A stretch of 44,120 nucleotides of DNA, from the NCBI GenBank assembly GCA_947631185.1, contig CANRKJ010000019.1, forward strand, positions 1 to 44,120. Reading direction: 5' to 3'. Under the pieces are notes generated by a model. That model had not been told where the DNA came from. It saw only the letters and a program-made list of their open reading frames with translations, and ran no database searches. Source of the stretch: an uncultured Clostridia bacterium (GTDB lineage: Bacteria; Bacillota; Clostridia; TANB77; CAG-508). Position numbers and translations under genes: made by a program. Positions 8,471 to 15,970 of the stretch are shown here, piece after piece; the stretch's first letter is position 1, and the number at the start of each line of letters is the position of its first letter.

Positions 8471-8503
8471 TTGAATTATAGCATGTTTTATAGTATAATG
8501 CAA
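8471..8503. promoter_or_regulatory. Overlapping divergent promoters
   Basis: Plus strand: TTGAAT (8471-8476), 17 bp, TATAAT (8494-8499), leading to engB. Minus strand: TTGCAT (8503-8498), 17 bp, TATAAT (8480-8475), leading to the 38-aa peptide. The -35 of each overlaps the -10 of the other, so polymerase cannot occupy both at once. Confidence 0.65.
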
Positions 8504-8530
8504 TAAAATTTATAATATAGGTGAGAAAAA

Positions 8531-9109
8531 ATGATAGTAAAAAATCCAAAATTTGAAATATCTGCAGTAAGTGAAAAGCAGTATCCCAAATCTGATTTAC
8601 CAGAAATTGTTTTAGTAGGAAAATCTAATGTTGGAAAATCTTCTTTTGTAAATACAATGATAAATCGAAAAAATTTAGCTAGAACTAGTAACACTCCTGG
8701 AAAAACTCGTCAAATAAATTTTTATAATATAGATGATAAATTTTATTTTGTAGATTTACCAGGATATGGATATAGTAAAATGTCTAAAAAGGAGCAAATT
8801 ATTTCTGGAAAATTTATAGAAGATTATTTATCAAAAAGAAATAATATATCACTTATAATTTTAGTATTAGATATAAGACATAAACCTACTGAAGATGATT
8901 TTCTTATGTATGAATATATATTAAAAACTAATTTACCTTTTGTAGTAGTAACAAACAAAGCAGACAAAATTGCTGTAACTAAAGTAGATGATGCTGTATC
9001 TGTTATAAAAGAATATTTGGGAATATCATATAGCCCTATATATCCTTTTTCTGCTGAAAGAAAAATATATTTAGAAGATATTTGGAAAGAAATAGAGAAA
9101 TATATATAA
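8531..9109 (+). CDS. engB: Ribosome-biogenesis GTPase YsxC/EngB
   Basis: A 192-aa EngB/YsxC GTPase that acts in 50S subunit assembly. The G1 P-loop is GKSNVGKSS (about 31-39), G2 falls in TSNTPGKTRQ (about 55-64), G3 is DLPGYG (about 75-80), G4 is TNKAD (about 141-145) and G5 is around FSAE (about 175). The length is normal. AGGTGAG precedes the ATG, and the promoter is at 8471-8499. Confidence 0.94.
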   Translation: MIVKNPKFEISAVSEKQYPKSDLPEIVLVGKSNVGKSSFVNTMINRKNLARTSNTPGKTRQINFYNIDDKFYFVDLPGYGYSKMSKKEQIISGKFIEDYLSKRNNISLIILVLDIRHKPTEDDFLMYEYILKTNLPFVVVTNKADKIAVTKVDDAVSVIKEYLGISYSPIYPFSAERKIYLEDIWKEIEKYI

Positions 9110-9180
9110 TAAAATTAACAAATTTGCATAAAATAAGTTATACGAAAATAAATAATAAAAAGAAGGATGGCGCTTATTTT

Positions 9181-9405
9181 ATGGGAAAAAGATTTATAAA
9201 AGAAAATAATATAATAGATCAAAATGATAATGATATAAAAAAAGCTTTAAAAGAAAGTATAATTGATAGTAAAAGAAATTTAATTAATATGCATAATAAT
9301 TTAAATTTGGTAGATGGAGATCTTATTGATTACTATATATATAGAATAAAAGCAGAAGAAGCTAAATATGATTATTTAATTAGAAAAGTTAAGGATTGTG
9401 AATAA
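9181..9405 (+). CDS. DUF2508 (YaaL-like) family protein
   Basis: A 74-aa charged helical protein. The segment around residues 44-68 (DLIDYYIYRIKAEEAKYDYL) fits the DUF2508/YaaL pattern; the function is unknown. The first in-frame Met of this part is 9181, about 13 nt after AGAAGGA, which is slightly long spacing. An upstream extension overlapping engB is open but has no ribosome site. A convergent terminator follows. Confidence 0.6.
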   Translation: MGKRFIKENNIIDQNDNDIKKALKESIIDSKRNLINMHNNLNLVDGDLIDYYIYRIKAEEAKYDYLIRKVKDCE

Positions 9406-9409
9406 GCAA

Positions 9410-9439
9410 AAGAGCTATTACAATAATGTAATAGCTCTT
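9410..9439. terminator. Bidirectional terminator between engB operon and glmS
   Basis: A perfect 12-bp stem, AAGAGCTATTAC / GTAATAGCTCTT, with a 6-nt loop, between convergent genes. Confidence 0.8.
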
Positions 9440-9442
9440 GAT

Positions 9443-11263
9443 TTATTCTACAGTAACAGATTTTGCTAGATTTCTAGGTTTATCTACATCTAATCCTTTT
9501 AGTTTAGAAACATGATATGCAAGAAGTTGAAGAGGGATAACAGATAATACTGGAGAAATATAATTATTTGTTTCTGGAATATGTATTATTTTATGAAAAT
9601 TATTTTCTACCAATTTTTGATTTGTAATTATAATAGATGTAGCTCCTCTAGTAATAACTTCTTGAACATTACTAATAGATTTTTCTACTAATTTTTTATC
9701 AGTGATTATAGAAATAAGAGGGGTATTATTTTCAATTAAAGCTATAGGACCATGTTTTAATTCACCAGAAGCGTATGCATCTGAATGTATATAAGAAATT
9801 TCTTTTAATTTTAAAGAACCTTCAAGTGAAGCGGGATAATCAATTCCACGTCCTATGAAAAATATATCTTTTTTATCGTATAATTCTTTTGATAATTCTT
9901 TTACTTCGTCATTAACTTTTAGAACTTCAGTGACCTTTGAAGGAAGTTCCAAAATATCTTGTTTCAAAGATTTAATTTGAGGATTTTCTATTTCTAAAAC
10001 TTCAGCAAAATATATAGCTAAAATTGAAAGCAAAGTTACTTGAGCCGTATAAGCTTTAGTAGAAGCAACAGCAATTTCTGGGCCAGCATGAGTATATATT
10101 GAGTAATCAGCTTCTCTTGTGATAGAACTTCCAATAACATTAGAAATTGCAATTGTTTTTGAATTTTTTTGTTTTGCTAGTTTTAAAGCTGCAATTGTAT
10201 CAGCAGTTTCACCTGACTGGCTTATGTATAAACACAATGTTTTTTCATCTATTAAAGGATCTCTATATCTAAATTCTGAAGCTAAGTCTACTTCTGTTTG
10301 AATTTTGCATAGATTTTCAAATAGTTTTTTTACAGCAAGTCCTGCGTGCATAGCAGTACCGCATGCAACTATATAAATTCTATTTATTGTTTTTAAATAT
10401 TCTTTAGAAAGTTTCAAACCTTCAATTTCAACTTTATCTTGAGTTAGAGTTGAAGAAATAGTTTCTCTAATAGAATTAGGTTGTTCATATATTTCTTTTA
10501 ACATAAAATCTTCATAACCATTTTTTTGTACACTATCTTGAGACCAATCTATAGTTTTTATATTTTTTGAAATTTTATCTAAATTATTATTATAAAAGTC
10601 AATATTATTTTTAGTTATAACAGCTATATCATTATCATCTAAAAAATAAAAATTTTTAGTTTCATTTAAATATGCAGGAGTGTCAGAACTTATAAAAAAT
10701 TCAGATTGACCTTCTCCAATTACTAGAGGACTATCTTTTCTAGTAGCAATAATTTTATCTGGTTCATTTTTACATAAGATAGATAATGCATAACTTCCTT
10801 TTAAATCTTTACTAGCTAAAGATACTGCATGAATAAAATCATTTCCTTTTGAATAATAATAATGAATAAGATTAGGTATAACTTCTGTATCAGTTTGAGA
10901 TGAGAAATTATATCCCTTGCTATTAAGCATCTCTTTAAGTTCTGTATAATTTTCTATAATTCCATTATGTACTACTGAAAATGTATTGGAATTATCTAAA
11001 TGAGGATGAGAATTAACATCTGATGGTTTTCCATGAGTTGCCCAACGGGTATGGGCAATACCTATAGTACCATTTAGATTTTTGTTTTCTGATTTTTCTT
11101 TTAAAGAATTTACTCTTCCTTTTGTTTTTATAATCTCAATATCATCGTTTTCAATAGTAGAAAGCCCTGCTGAGTCATATCCACGATATTCCAGATTAAA
11201 AAGCCCTTTTATTAATATAGGTTGAGCTTTTTTTGAACCTACATAACCAACTATTCCACACAT
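9443..11263 (-). CDS. glmS: Glutamine-fructose-6-phosphate aminotransferase
   Basis: A 606-aa, full-length enzyme that makes glucosamine-6-phosphate from fructose-6-phosphate and glutamine, the first step to UDP-GlcNAc for the cell wall. The N-terminal class II amidotransferase has nucleophile Cys2 (MCGIVGYVG), ARWATHG-type loops (HTRWATHG, about 71-78) and GNHNG-like VVHNGIIEN. Two SIS domains follow, with SQSGETADT (about 349-357) and the terminal LAKSVTVE. AAAGGAGAG precedes the ATG. Expression is controlled by the glmS ribozyme immediately upstream. Confidence 0.97.
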   Translation of the reverse strand: MCGIVGYVGSKKAQPILIKGLFNLEYRGYDSAGLSTIENDDIEIIKTKGRVNSLKEKSENKNLNGTIGIAHTRWATHGKPSDVNSHPHLDNSNTFSVVHNGIIENYTELKEMLNSKGYNFSSQTDTEVIPNLIHYYYSKGNDFIHAVSLASKDLKGSYALSILCKNEPDKIIATRKDSPLVIGEGQSEFFISSDTPAYLNETKNFYFLDDNDIAVITKNNIDFYNNNLDKISKNIKTIDWSQDSVQKNGYEDFMLKEIYEQPNSIRETISSTLTQDKVEIEGLKLSKEYLKTINRIYIVACGTAMHAGLAVKKLFENLCKIQTEVDLASEFRYRDPLIDEKTLCLYISQSGETADTIAALKLAKQKNSKTIAISNVIGSSITREADYSIYTHAGPEIAVASTKAYTAQVTLLSILAIYFAEVLEIENPQIKSLKQDILELPSKVTEVLKVNDEVKELSKELYDKKDIFFIGRGIDYPASLEGSLKLKEISYIHSDAYASGELKHGPIALIENNTPLISIITDKKLVEKSISNVQEVITRGATSIIITNQKLVENNFHKIIHIPETNNYISPVLSVIPLQLLAYHVSKLKGLDVDKPRNLAKSVTVE

Positions 11264-11299
11264 AGCGTTACTCTCCTTTTTATCTTAATATAATATTGT

Positions 11300-11444
11300 A
11301 TGATAAAAAGCTTACTAATATTACCTCTGTTATAGTATTACTACTATTTTTTAATAATATTTTATGACAGTAAGATGCCATGAAGTATCCGCCGAATCTT
11401 TCGATAAACTTCATCCTCGTCACCTCAGAAGAGGCCAGGCGCTA
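11300..11444 (-). ncRNA. glmS ribozyme (self-cleaving riboswitch)
   Basis: On the minus strand the conserved core is present in order: AGCGCC at the 5' cleavage end (plus 11443-11438 and the base before), then TGACGAGGATG, GTTTATCGAAAGATTCGGCGGAT and a pairing ACTTCATGG segment. GlcN6P bound here triggers cleavage and lowers glmS mRNA. A promoter lies upstream in the AT-rich 11450-11500 stretch (TTGCTT with TATTAT/TATAAT on the minus strand). The 3' boundary is approximate. Confidence 0.92.
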
Positions 11445-11587
11445 AATTTTTTTATACAGATACCATACAATATGTTTATTATAATATAATAATTTTTTTC
11501 AAAAAGCAATAGAATAGAAAGTTTTTCATATAAATTGTAGTTTTAAATTAATAATTTGTGAATAAAATGATTTTAGGAGGATAACAT

Positions 11588-12031
11588 ATGAAAGAATATA
11601 TAATAAGAGTTTCTGTAGCATGTGCAATGTTAATTGTTTTAGTAGCAGGTTTTACATTAGCTACAACAACTAATGTTGAAGCAGATGCTCTAAGTAATGA
11701 ATTACTCAAATGGGGATTTAGAAGAGGAAAAAATTATGATCAACCTACTTTAGATTCAAAAAGTTTAAAAACTTTGAAAGAATTTAATGGATTATCTATG
11801 GGAAATAAAGAATCAAAAAAAGTTTATTTAACTTTTGATTCTGGATATGAAGCTGGATATACAGAAAAAATATTAGAAATATTAAAAGCAAATGATGTTA
11901 CTGCTACTTTTTTTATAACAGCACATTACTTAAATACAGCAGAAGATTTAGTTATGAAAATGATTAAAAATGGAAATACAGTAGGTAATCATACACCTAA
12001 ATACTTAATGTCCGGAATTGAAATATTATGA
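11588..12031 (+). CDS. pdaA: PdaA-like polysaccharide deacetylase, 5' part (interrupted)
   Basis: The N-terminal half of a PdaA-type peptidoglycan N-acetylmuramic acid deacetylase, needed for muramic-delta-lactam in the spore cortex. A signal/membrane segment covers about residues 6-27. The NodB-like motif 1 is TFDSGYE with D84; PdaA proteins often have N or S at the next position. The genuine coding part ends at 11995 (residue 136, in VGNHT); beyond it the frame runs into the inserted element and stops at 12031. Motif 2 needs H135 and a second His that is encoded at 16010-16012 across the element. AGGAGG at 11575-11580 sets the start. As it stands the product would be inactive. Confidence 0.88.
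   Translation: MKEYIIRVSVACAMLIVLVAGFTLATTTNVEADALSNELLKWGFRRGKNYDQPTLDSKSLKTLKEFNGLSMGNKESKKVYLTFDSGYEAGYTEKILEILKANDVTATFFITAHYLNTAEDLVMKMIKNGNTVGNHTPKYLMSGIEIL
11982..12013 (+). repeat. attL of the pdaA element
   Basis: The 14-bp core TAGGTAATCATACA is followed by the element-side arm CCTAAATACTTAATGTC, which is inverted relative to the attR arm. Confidence 0.85.
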
Positions 12032-12202
12032 CAAATGAGTTAAAAAAACTATTATAGCAATTGCTATTGTAAGGTAATTTGATATGGATGATAACATTAA
12101 AGCCATAATACTTTTGCTTTCGTAATTCGAAGAATTGATTGCATTAAATAGTAGATTATTTTAGCAATTGAATTAATAAAATTATCCTAAATAAAAGGAT
12201 AA

Positions 12203-12231
12203 TTGACAAGATTAACATAATATGGTATAAT
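12203..12231 (+). promoter_or_regulatory. Consensus promoter of the 128-aa gene
   Basis: TTGACA (12203-12208), 17-bp spacer, TATAAT (12226-12231). The leader holds a small hairpin (GTGGA / TCCAC, about 12242-12257). Confidence 0.75.
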
Positions 12232-12315
12232 GTATTACATGAGTGGAAACACGTCCACGAAGCACTTCTTTTATTGAGGTGAAAGTATTTTTAATATAAC
12301 GAGAGGAGTTTTACT

Positions 12316-12702
12316 ATGGCAAAAAAACCCGAGAGATTCTCGCAGGATGAAATCCGGAGAGAAACAATCAGCCCAGAGGAAATGGAAACCTGGGTTAGAT
12401 ATGTAAAAATGGAGAAGTATGAAGCAGTGAAGAAGGCAGGTTTACAGATTTCTGAAGATGATATTCGTATTATTGTACGTCTAAAATTTTTAAAGGATGA
12501 CATGGATTGTGCAGTCAATGCAAATATTTCGGTGGAAACACTAAGACCTGGGGGATATTCTTCAATATACATTATTGCGCCATTCGCTTATATTTCTGAA
12601 GCCAAAGAATCCTTCTATAATTATGCCAAGTTCAAAAATGCTAATATTGTTGAAGGAGACACGGATTTTATAGGAAAAAGAGATATTGAGGTATCTGTAT
12701 AA
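12316..12702 (+). CDS. Hypothetical 128-aa protein of foreign composition
   Basis: I do not recognise a family. The soluble protein starts MAKKPERFSQDE. GAGAGGAG at about 12300-12307 is a strong ribosome site. Codon use differs from the surroundings in the first third: CCC, CTC/CTG-like, CAG, ATC and CGG codons appear, including an in-frame ATC CGG AGA at 12353-12361. It has its own consensus promoter and terminator, so it looks like an autonomous acquired cassette inside the pdaA element. Its position next to attL resembles where excision accessory proteins sit in skin-type elements, but no homology supports that. Its in-frame CGG is the only one in the window not linked to a frame break. 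Confidence 0.7.
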   Translation: MAKKPERFSQDEIRRETISPEEMETWVRYVKMEKYEAVKKAGLQISEDDIRIIVRLKFLKDDMDCAVNANISVETLRPGGYSSIYIIAPFAYISEAKESFYNYAKFKNANIVEGDTDFIGKRDIEVSV

Positions 12703-12743
12703 CAATTTATCTCGTTGAAAAAATTTGTCAAATACAAAAAGAT

Positions 12744-12775
12744 TAAAAAAGCACCTCCAATTAGGGTGCTTTTTT
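12744..12775 (+). terminator. Terminator after the 128-aa gene
   Basis: AAAAAAGCACC / GGGTGCTTTTTT stem with an 8-nt loop. The following gap to 13021 holds the bipartite repeat at 12777-12855 and a small TCTCGC / GCGAGA hairpin near 12920-12935; no gene is seen. Confidence 0.8.
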
Positions 12776-12776
12776 C

Positions 12777-12855
12777 ATATAATAGGAAAGTTTTACTTTC
12801 CTATTACATAAAAATTTACATTGCACAGAAAATTTACTTTGTAAATTTTCGCGTC
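12777..12855 (+). repeat. Bipartite hairpin intergenic repeat (copy B)
   Basis: Hairpin 1 is ATATAATAGGAAAG...CTTTCCTATTACAT. Hairpin 2 is CACAGAAAATTTAC...GTAAATTTTCGCG. Same plan as 2262-2365 and 16890-17130. Confidence 0.6.
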
Positions 12856-13021
12856 AATAAATCTTTACGCTTCTTTGAGCCCTTGAATTTAGATAGCAAA
12901 CTTTAAGATGTAGAGAAAAGGTCTCGCCAAGCGAGATGTGTTTTGCTTAAAAATAGAAAAGTAATAAATCTTTTTTTTGCTCATAGAATTAGAAAAAGGA
13001 CAAAATAAGGAGCGATTCGTC

Positions 13022-13147
13022 GTGAAAGATAAAAAAATTTTGAATGTTAGTATTGAATATGGGAAAGAAAGCCTAAAGCAAATAATTTTGAAGCAATTAA
13101 AAGAAGAATATATAAGTTATATAACTATAAAGGAAGGCGAATTATGA
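13022..13147 (+). CDS. 41-aa ORF coupled to the recombinase
   Basis: A GTG start with AAGGAG at about 13009-13014. It encodes a charged 41-aa peptide (begins VKDKKILNVS). Its TGA overlaps the recombinase ATG as ATGA, implying translational coupling. Small ORFs directly ahead of large serine recombinases are common in clostridial elements. A role as a regulator or directionality factor is possible but unproven. Confidence 0.55.
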   Translation: MKDKKILNVSIEYGKESLKQIILKQLKEEYISYITIKEGEL

Positions 13148-14749
13148 ATAGAGTAAATAGTTATAGAAGTGTTAGAGTTGCAAAGTATATAAGACTTTCT
13201 CGTGATGACGGAGATGATAGAGAGAGCGAAAGTGTTGAAAATCAAAGAGATATTATTGATAATTATATTTTAGAGCATGAAGAATTATTTGAAATAGGAG
13301 AATATGTTGATGATGGTTATACTGGAACTAATTTTAATAGGCCAGGGTTTCAAAGAATGCTCAAAGATATAGAAGATGGAAAAATAGATTGCATTATTAC
13401 TAAAGATTTATCAAGATTTGGTAGGGATCATATTGACACAGGTTATTATTTGGAAAGATATTTGCCTACTAAAACTATTAGATATATTGCAATAGGTGAT
13501 AATGTAGATACCTTAAAACCTGATGGTTTGCAATTTTTAACATTTAAATTAAGTTTTAATGATTATTATGCACAAGATATTTCTAATAAAATAAAAAGTG
13601 TAAAGCAAAGAAAAATTGAAAAAGGTGAGTATCAGGCAGGAATTCCACCATATGGATATAAAAAAGATATTAATATAAAAAATCATTTAGTAACTGATGA
13701 ATATAGCTCTGAAATTGTAAAGGAAATATTTGATATGTATGTAAACAAAGGCATGTCTACAATAAAAATTGCAGATGAGCTAAATAGAAGAGAAGTATTG
13801 CCACCTGCAGTATATTTAAAAATTCCAACATATATGAAGAGAAAAAGCGTAAATCCGAATGGTAAATATGTGTGGCTAAGGGCTCAAATTGGAAAGATTT
13901 TAAGAAATGAGGTTTACCTTCGGAAGTGTTGTTGGAAGAAAGTTTCAAAAGGTGAGTCATAAAATTGCAAAAGTAAGATGTACCAAAAAAGAAGAACATA
14001 TTGTACTTGAAAATATGCATGAACCAATTATTGATATAGAAACTTGGAATAAGGCACAAGATAAATTAAATGGCTATACAAAAGTGCGTGATAGAAAATA
14101 TAATCATGAGTTAAAAGGGATAGTGTATTGTGGAGAATGTGGAAATAAAGCAACTTTAAGATGTAGAGAAGAAAAAAGAAAAGATGGAAGTATATGGAGA
14201 GCTACATATTTTATATGCTCAAAAAGAAATAATTATAGTGGATTATGTGATTGCAAACAAATATCAGCAAATTTGATAGAGGAAGTGGTTAAAGAACAAG
14301 TAAAAAAAGAATTAAAAAAGATAAATATAACAGAAGAAGAAATAAAGCAAATTTATGAAGAGGCCAGATTACAAGCAAAGTCTAAAGAAAATCAATTAAA
14401 AGTCACATTAAAAAGCTTAAAAGAAGAATTGAAAAAAGTAGAACAAAATATTGAAGAAATTTATCAAGATAAAATAAACAAAGTTATACAAGTTGAGGAT
14501 TTTAAAATAATCTACGAAAAAATGCAAAAGCAAAGAGACCAAATTTTAAAAGAAATAAAACAGTCAGAAAATGCTTTAATTCAAAATGATGAGAAAAAAA
14601 CTAAAATAGATTTTGAAAAAATAAAACAAATAGCAGATGAGTTTTTAAAATTAAAAAAGCCCAATAAAATTACTTTAGAGAGGCTAATTGAAAAAATAGA
14701 ATTTGATAAGGAAAAAAACATAAGGATTAAATTTCTGTTTGAAATTTAA
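13144..14749 (+). CDS. Large serine recombinase, one +1 shift at CGG 13921
   Basis: The recombinase expected to excise the pdaA element. Frame 1 (13144-13920) carries the resolvase catalytic domain with nucleophile Ser19 (YIRLSRDD) and KDLSRFGRD (about 97-105), then the Recombinase DNA-binding domain. At codon 260 the in-frame CGG (13921-13923) must lose its C: the product continues VYL-G-SVVGRKF and the frame stays open to 14749, giving 534 aa. After the shift come a zinc ribbon with CGEC and later Cys residues (about 325-370) and a long coiled coil. Without the shift, translation stops at 13962 and leaves a catalytic fragment without the zinc ribbon or coiled coil. Confidence 0.9.
13921..13923 (+). 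other. CGG +1 frameshift site 1 (recombinase)
   Basis: CTT CGG AAG in the upstream frame; CTT (C) GGA AGT restores the frame, giving Leu-Gly-Ser. Confidence 0.75.
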
Positions 14750-14764
14750 AAATGACATTAAGTA
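14748..14764 (+). repeat. Internal copy of the attR half-site
   Basis: AAAAATGACATTAAGTA is identical to 15971-15987 next to attR. It overlaps the recombinase stop codon and is 1,223 bp upstream of the functional end. Confidence 0.7.
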
Positions 14765-14863
14765 TTTTGATTTAAAAGGGTAGTAATTTTTGATAAATTA
14801 TGATATGTTAATATATATTTTATTTTTTACAGATTAAAAATGTAGCATAAGGAGCGATAAATA

Positions 14864-15536
14864 ATGAAAATATATGTATATTTAGATGAAAGTCGGATCA
14901 ATTCATAAAAATAGTAAAACAAGATATTTTGCAGTTGGTGGATACTTTTGTTATGATGAAGATAAGATTAAAATAAAAGCTATATATAAAAGAGAAAACT
15001 TTAAACTAAAAAAAGAGAAAAATTTGAAATTAGAATCAGAAATAAAATCTTATGATATGATTGAAGATGAAAAAATAAAAATTTTTAATAAAATTCAAGA
15101 TATTGAGAGTTTTCATGGTTGTGTCAAAGTATTTGATAAAAAATATATGAAAAAAGAAATAATTGATTCTAACATATTTTTTAATTATGCAGTAAAAATA
15201 TTAATTCAAGATTGCATATTGCCAGAATTAAATTTACAAGAGAATAATGAGCCAATAGAGTTTATTATTAGTATAGACAATAGAAATATAAGAGTTGGTG
15301 AATTAAATAATTTGGAAACATATTTAAAAACTGAATTTTGTATTTACGATGATGATTTTAAAATTACTTATTATGATTCCAAAACAAATTATGGAATACA
15401 ATTAGCTGATTTAACAGTTAATACTTTTTATAATTCATATAAAGACATAAGTATAGTTAAAAATTTAATAAAAGAATTAAAACAAAAAAATTTTAGAGTA
15501 AGTTTGTTTCCAAGAAATAGTAGGAATAAAAAATAA
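14864..15536 (+). CDS. DUF3800 family protein, one +1 shift at CGG 14894
   Basis: A DUF3800 (RNase H-like fold, function unknown) protein common on mobile elements and in defence-rich regions. ATG 14864 follows AAGGAGCG and begins MKIYVYLDES. Codon 11 is CGG (14894-14896), after which the original frame stops within four codons. Dropping the C gives the family's DESGS motif and an open frame to 15536, for a 223-aa product. Other family marks are IDNRN (about 144-148) and GIQLADLTV near the C-terminus. It lies between two copies of the att half-site, so it may be a separately acquired module. Confidence 0.8.
14894..14896 (+). other. CGG +1 frameshift site 2 (DUF3800)
   Basis: AGT CGG ATC in the upstream frame; AGT (C) GGA TCA restores Ser-Gly-Ser in the conserved DESGS motif. 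Confidence 0.75.
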
Positions 15537-15565
15537 AATTATTCATAGAATATTAATGAAAATAT

Positions 15566-15594
15566 TTGACATACAAATTTTTGTATGGTAAAAT
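15566..15594 (+). promoter_or_regulatory. Strong promoter with a palindromic spacer
   Basis: TTGACA (15566-15571), 17 bp, TAAAAT (15589-15594). The spacer holds the perfect 16-bp palindrome ATACAAATTTTTGTAT (15571-15586), a likely repressor operator. Confidence 0.7.
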
Positions 15595-15599
15595 ATTTG

Positions 15600-15667
15600 T
15601 AGTAAGACCTAGGTAAGGTAGCTAAAGGCTAAGCGTATGTTAAGTACGTTGCCACCTAGGCATTTTT
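15600..15667 (+). ncRNA. Candidate structured small RNA (~68 nt)
   Basis: Starts a few bases after the promoter. Outer stem ACCTAGGT / ACCTAGG continues as GGTAGC / GTTGCC; an inner CGTA / TACG hairpin lies in the loop, and seven T follow, so it ends as its own terminator. No ORF or ribosome site. Role unknown; it belongs to the pdaA element cargo. Confidence 0.6.
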
Positions 15668-15695
15668 TTATATATAAGATTAAATAATCATTTTG

Positions 15696-15835
15696 CAAAA
15701 TAGCTAAAGAATGGGATAATTCTTTAGCTATTATTGATATTTGACCCCCTGTATAACAGGGGGTTTTCAAATACCAATAAAAAAATAAACCATTCTACTT
15801 TTGACAGGGTAAATGGTTTATTTAAACTAAATCTG
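15696..15835 (+). other. Cluster of three hairpins near the element's right end
   Basis: AATAGCTAAAGAAT / ATTCTTTAGCTATT (about 15699-15733), CCCCCTGT / ACAGGGGG (about 15746-15765) and AATAAACCATT / AATGGTTTATT (about 15784-15822). No convincing gene covers 15537-15976; short ORFs on either strand lack ribosome sites. Might be structured RNA or recombinase accessory DNA. Confidence 0.45.
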
Positions 15836-15970
15836 GCAAAACCGTATCTTACGCAATTGTTATTTATAATATTATTATATTTAAAAGTCAATAATATTAT
15901 TATAGGAATGATTGAAGACACAGTCATTTATAATTCGTATGAGTAACATTAGAAATACAGATGTTTTGGA

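Noticed and set aside
12778-12906. 63-aa ORF at 12715-12906
   Set aside because: It reads through a terminator and the hairpin repeat and has no ribosome site.
15724-15946. Short ORFs on both strands near the element's right end
   Set aside because: They overlap hairpins and each other, lack ribosome sites and show no recognisable protein.
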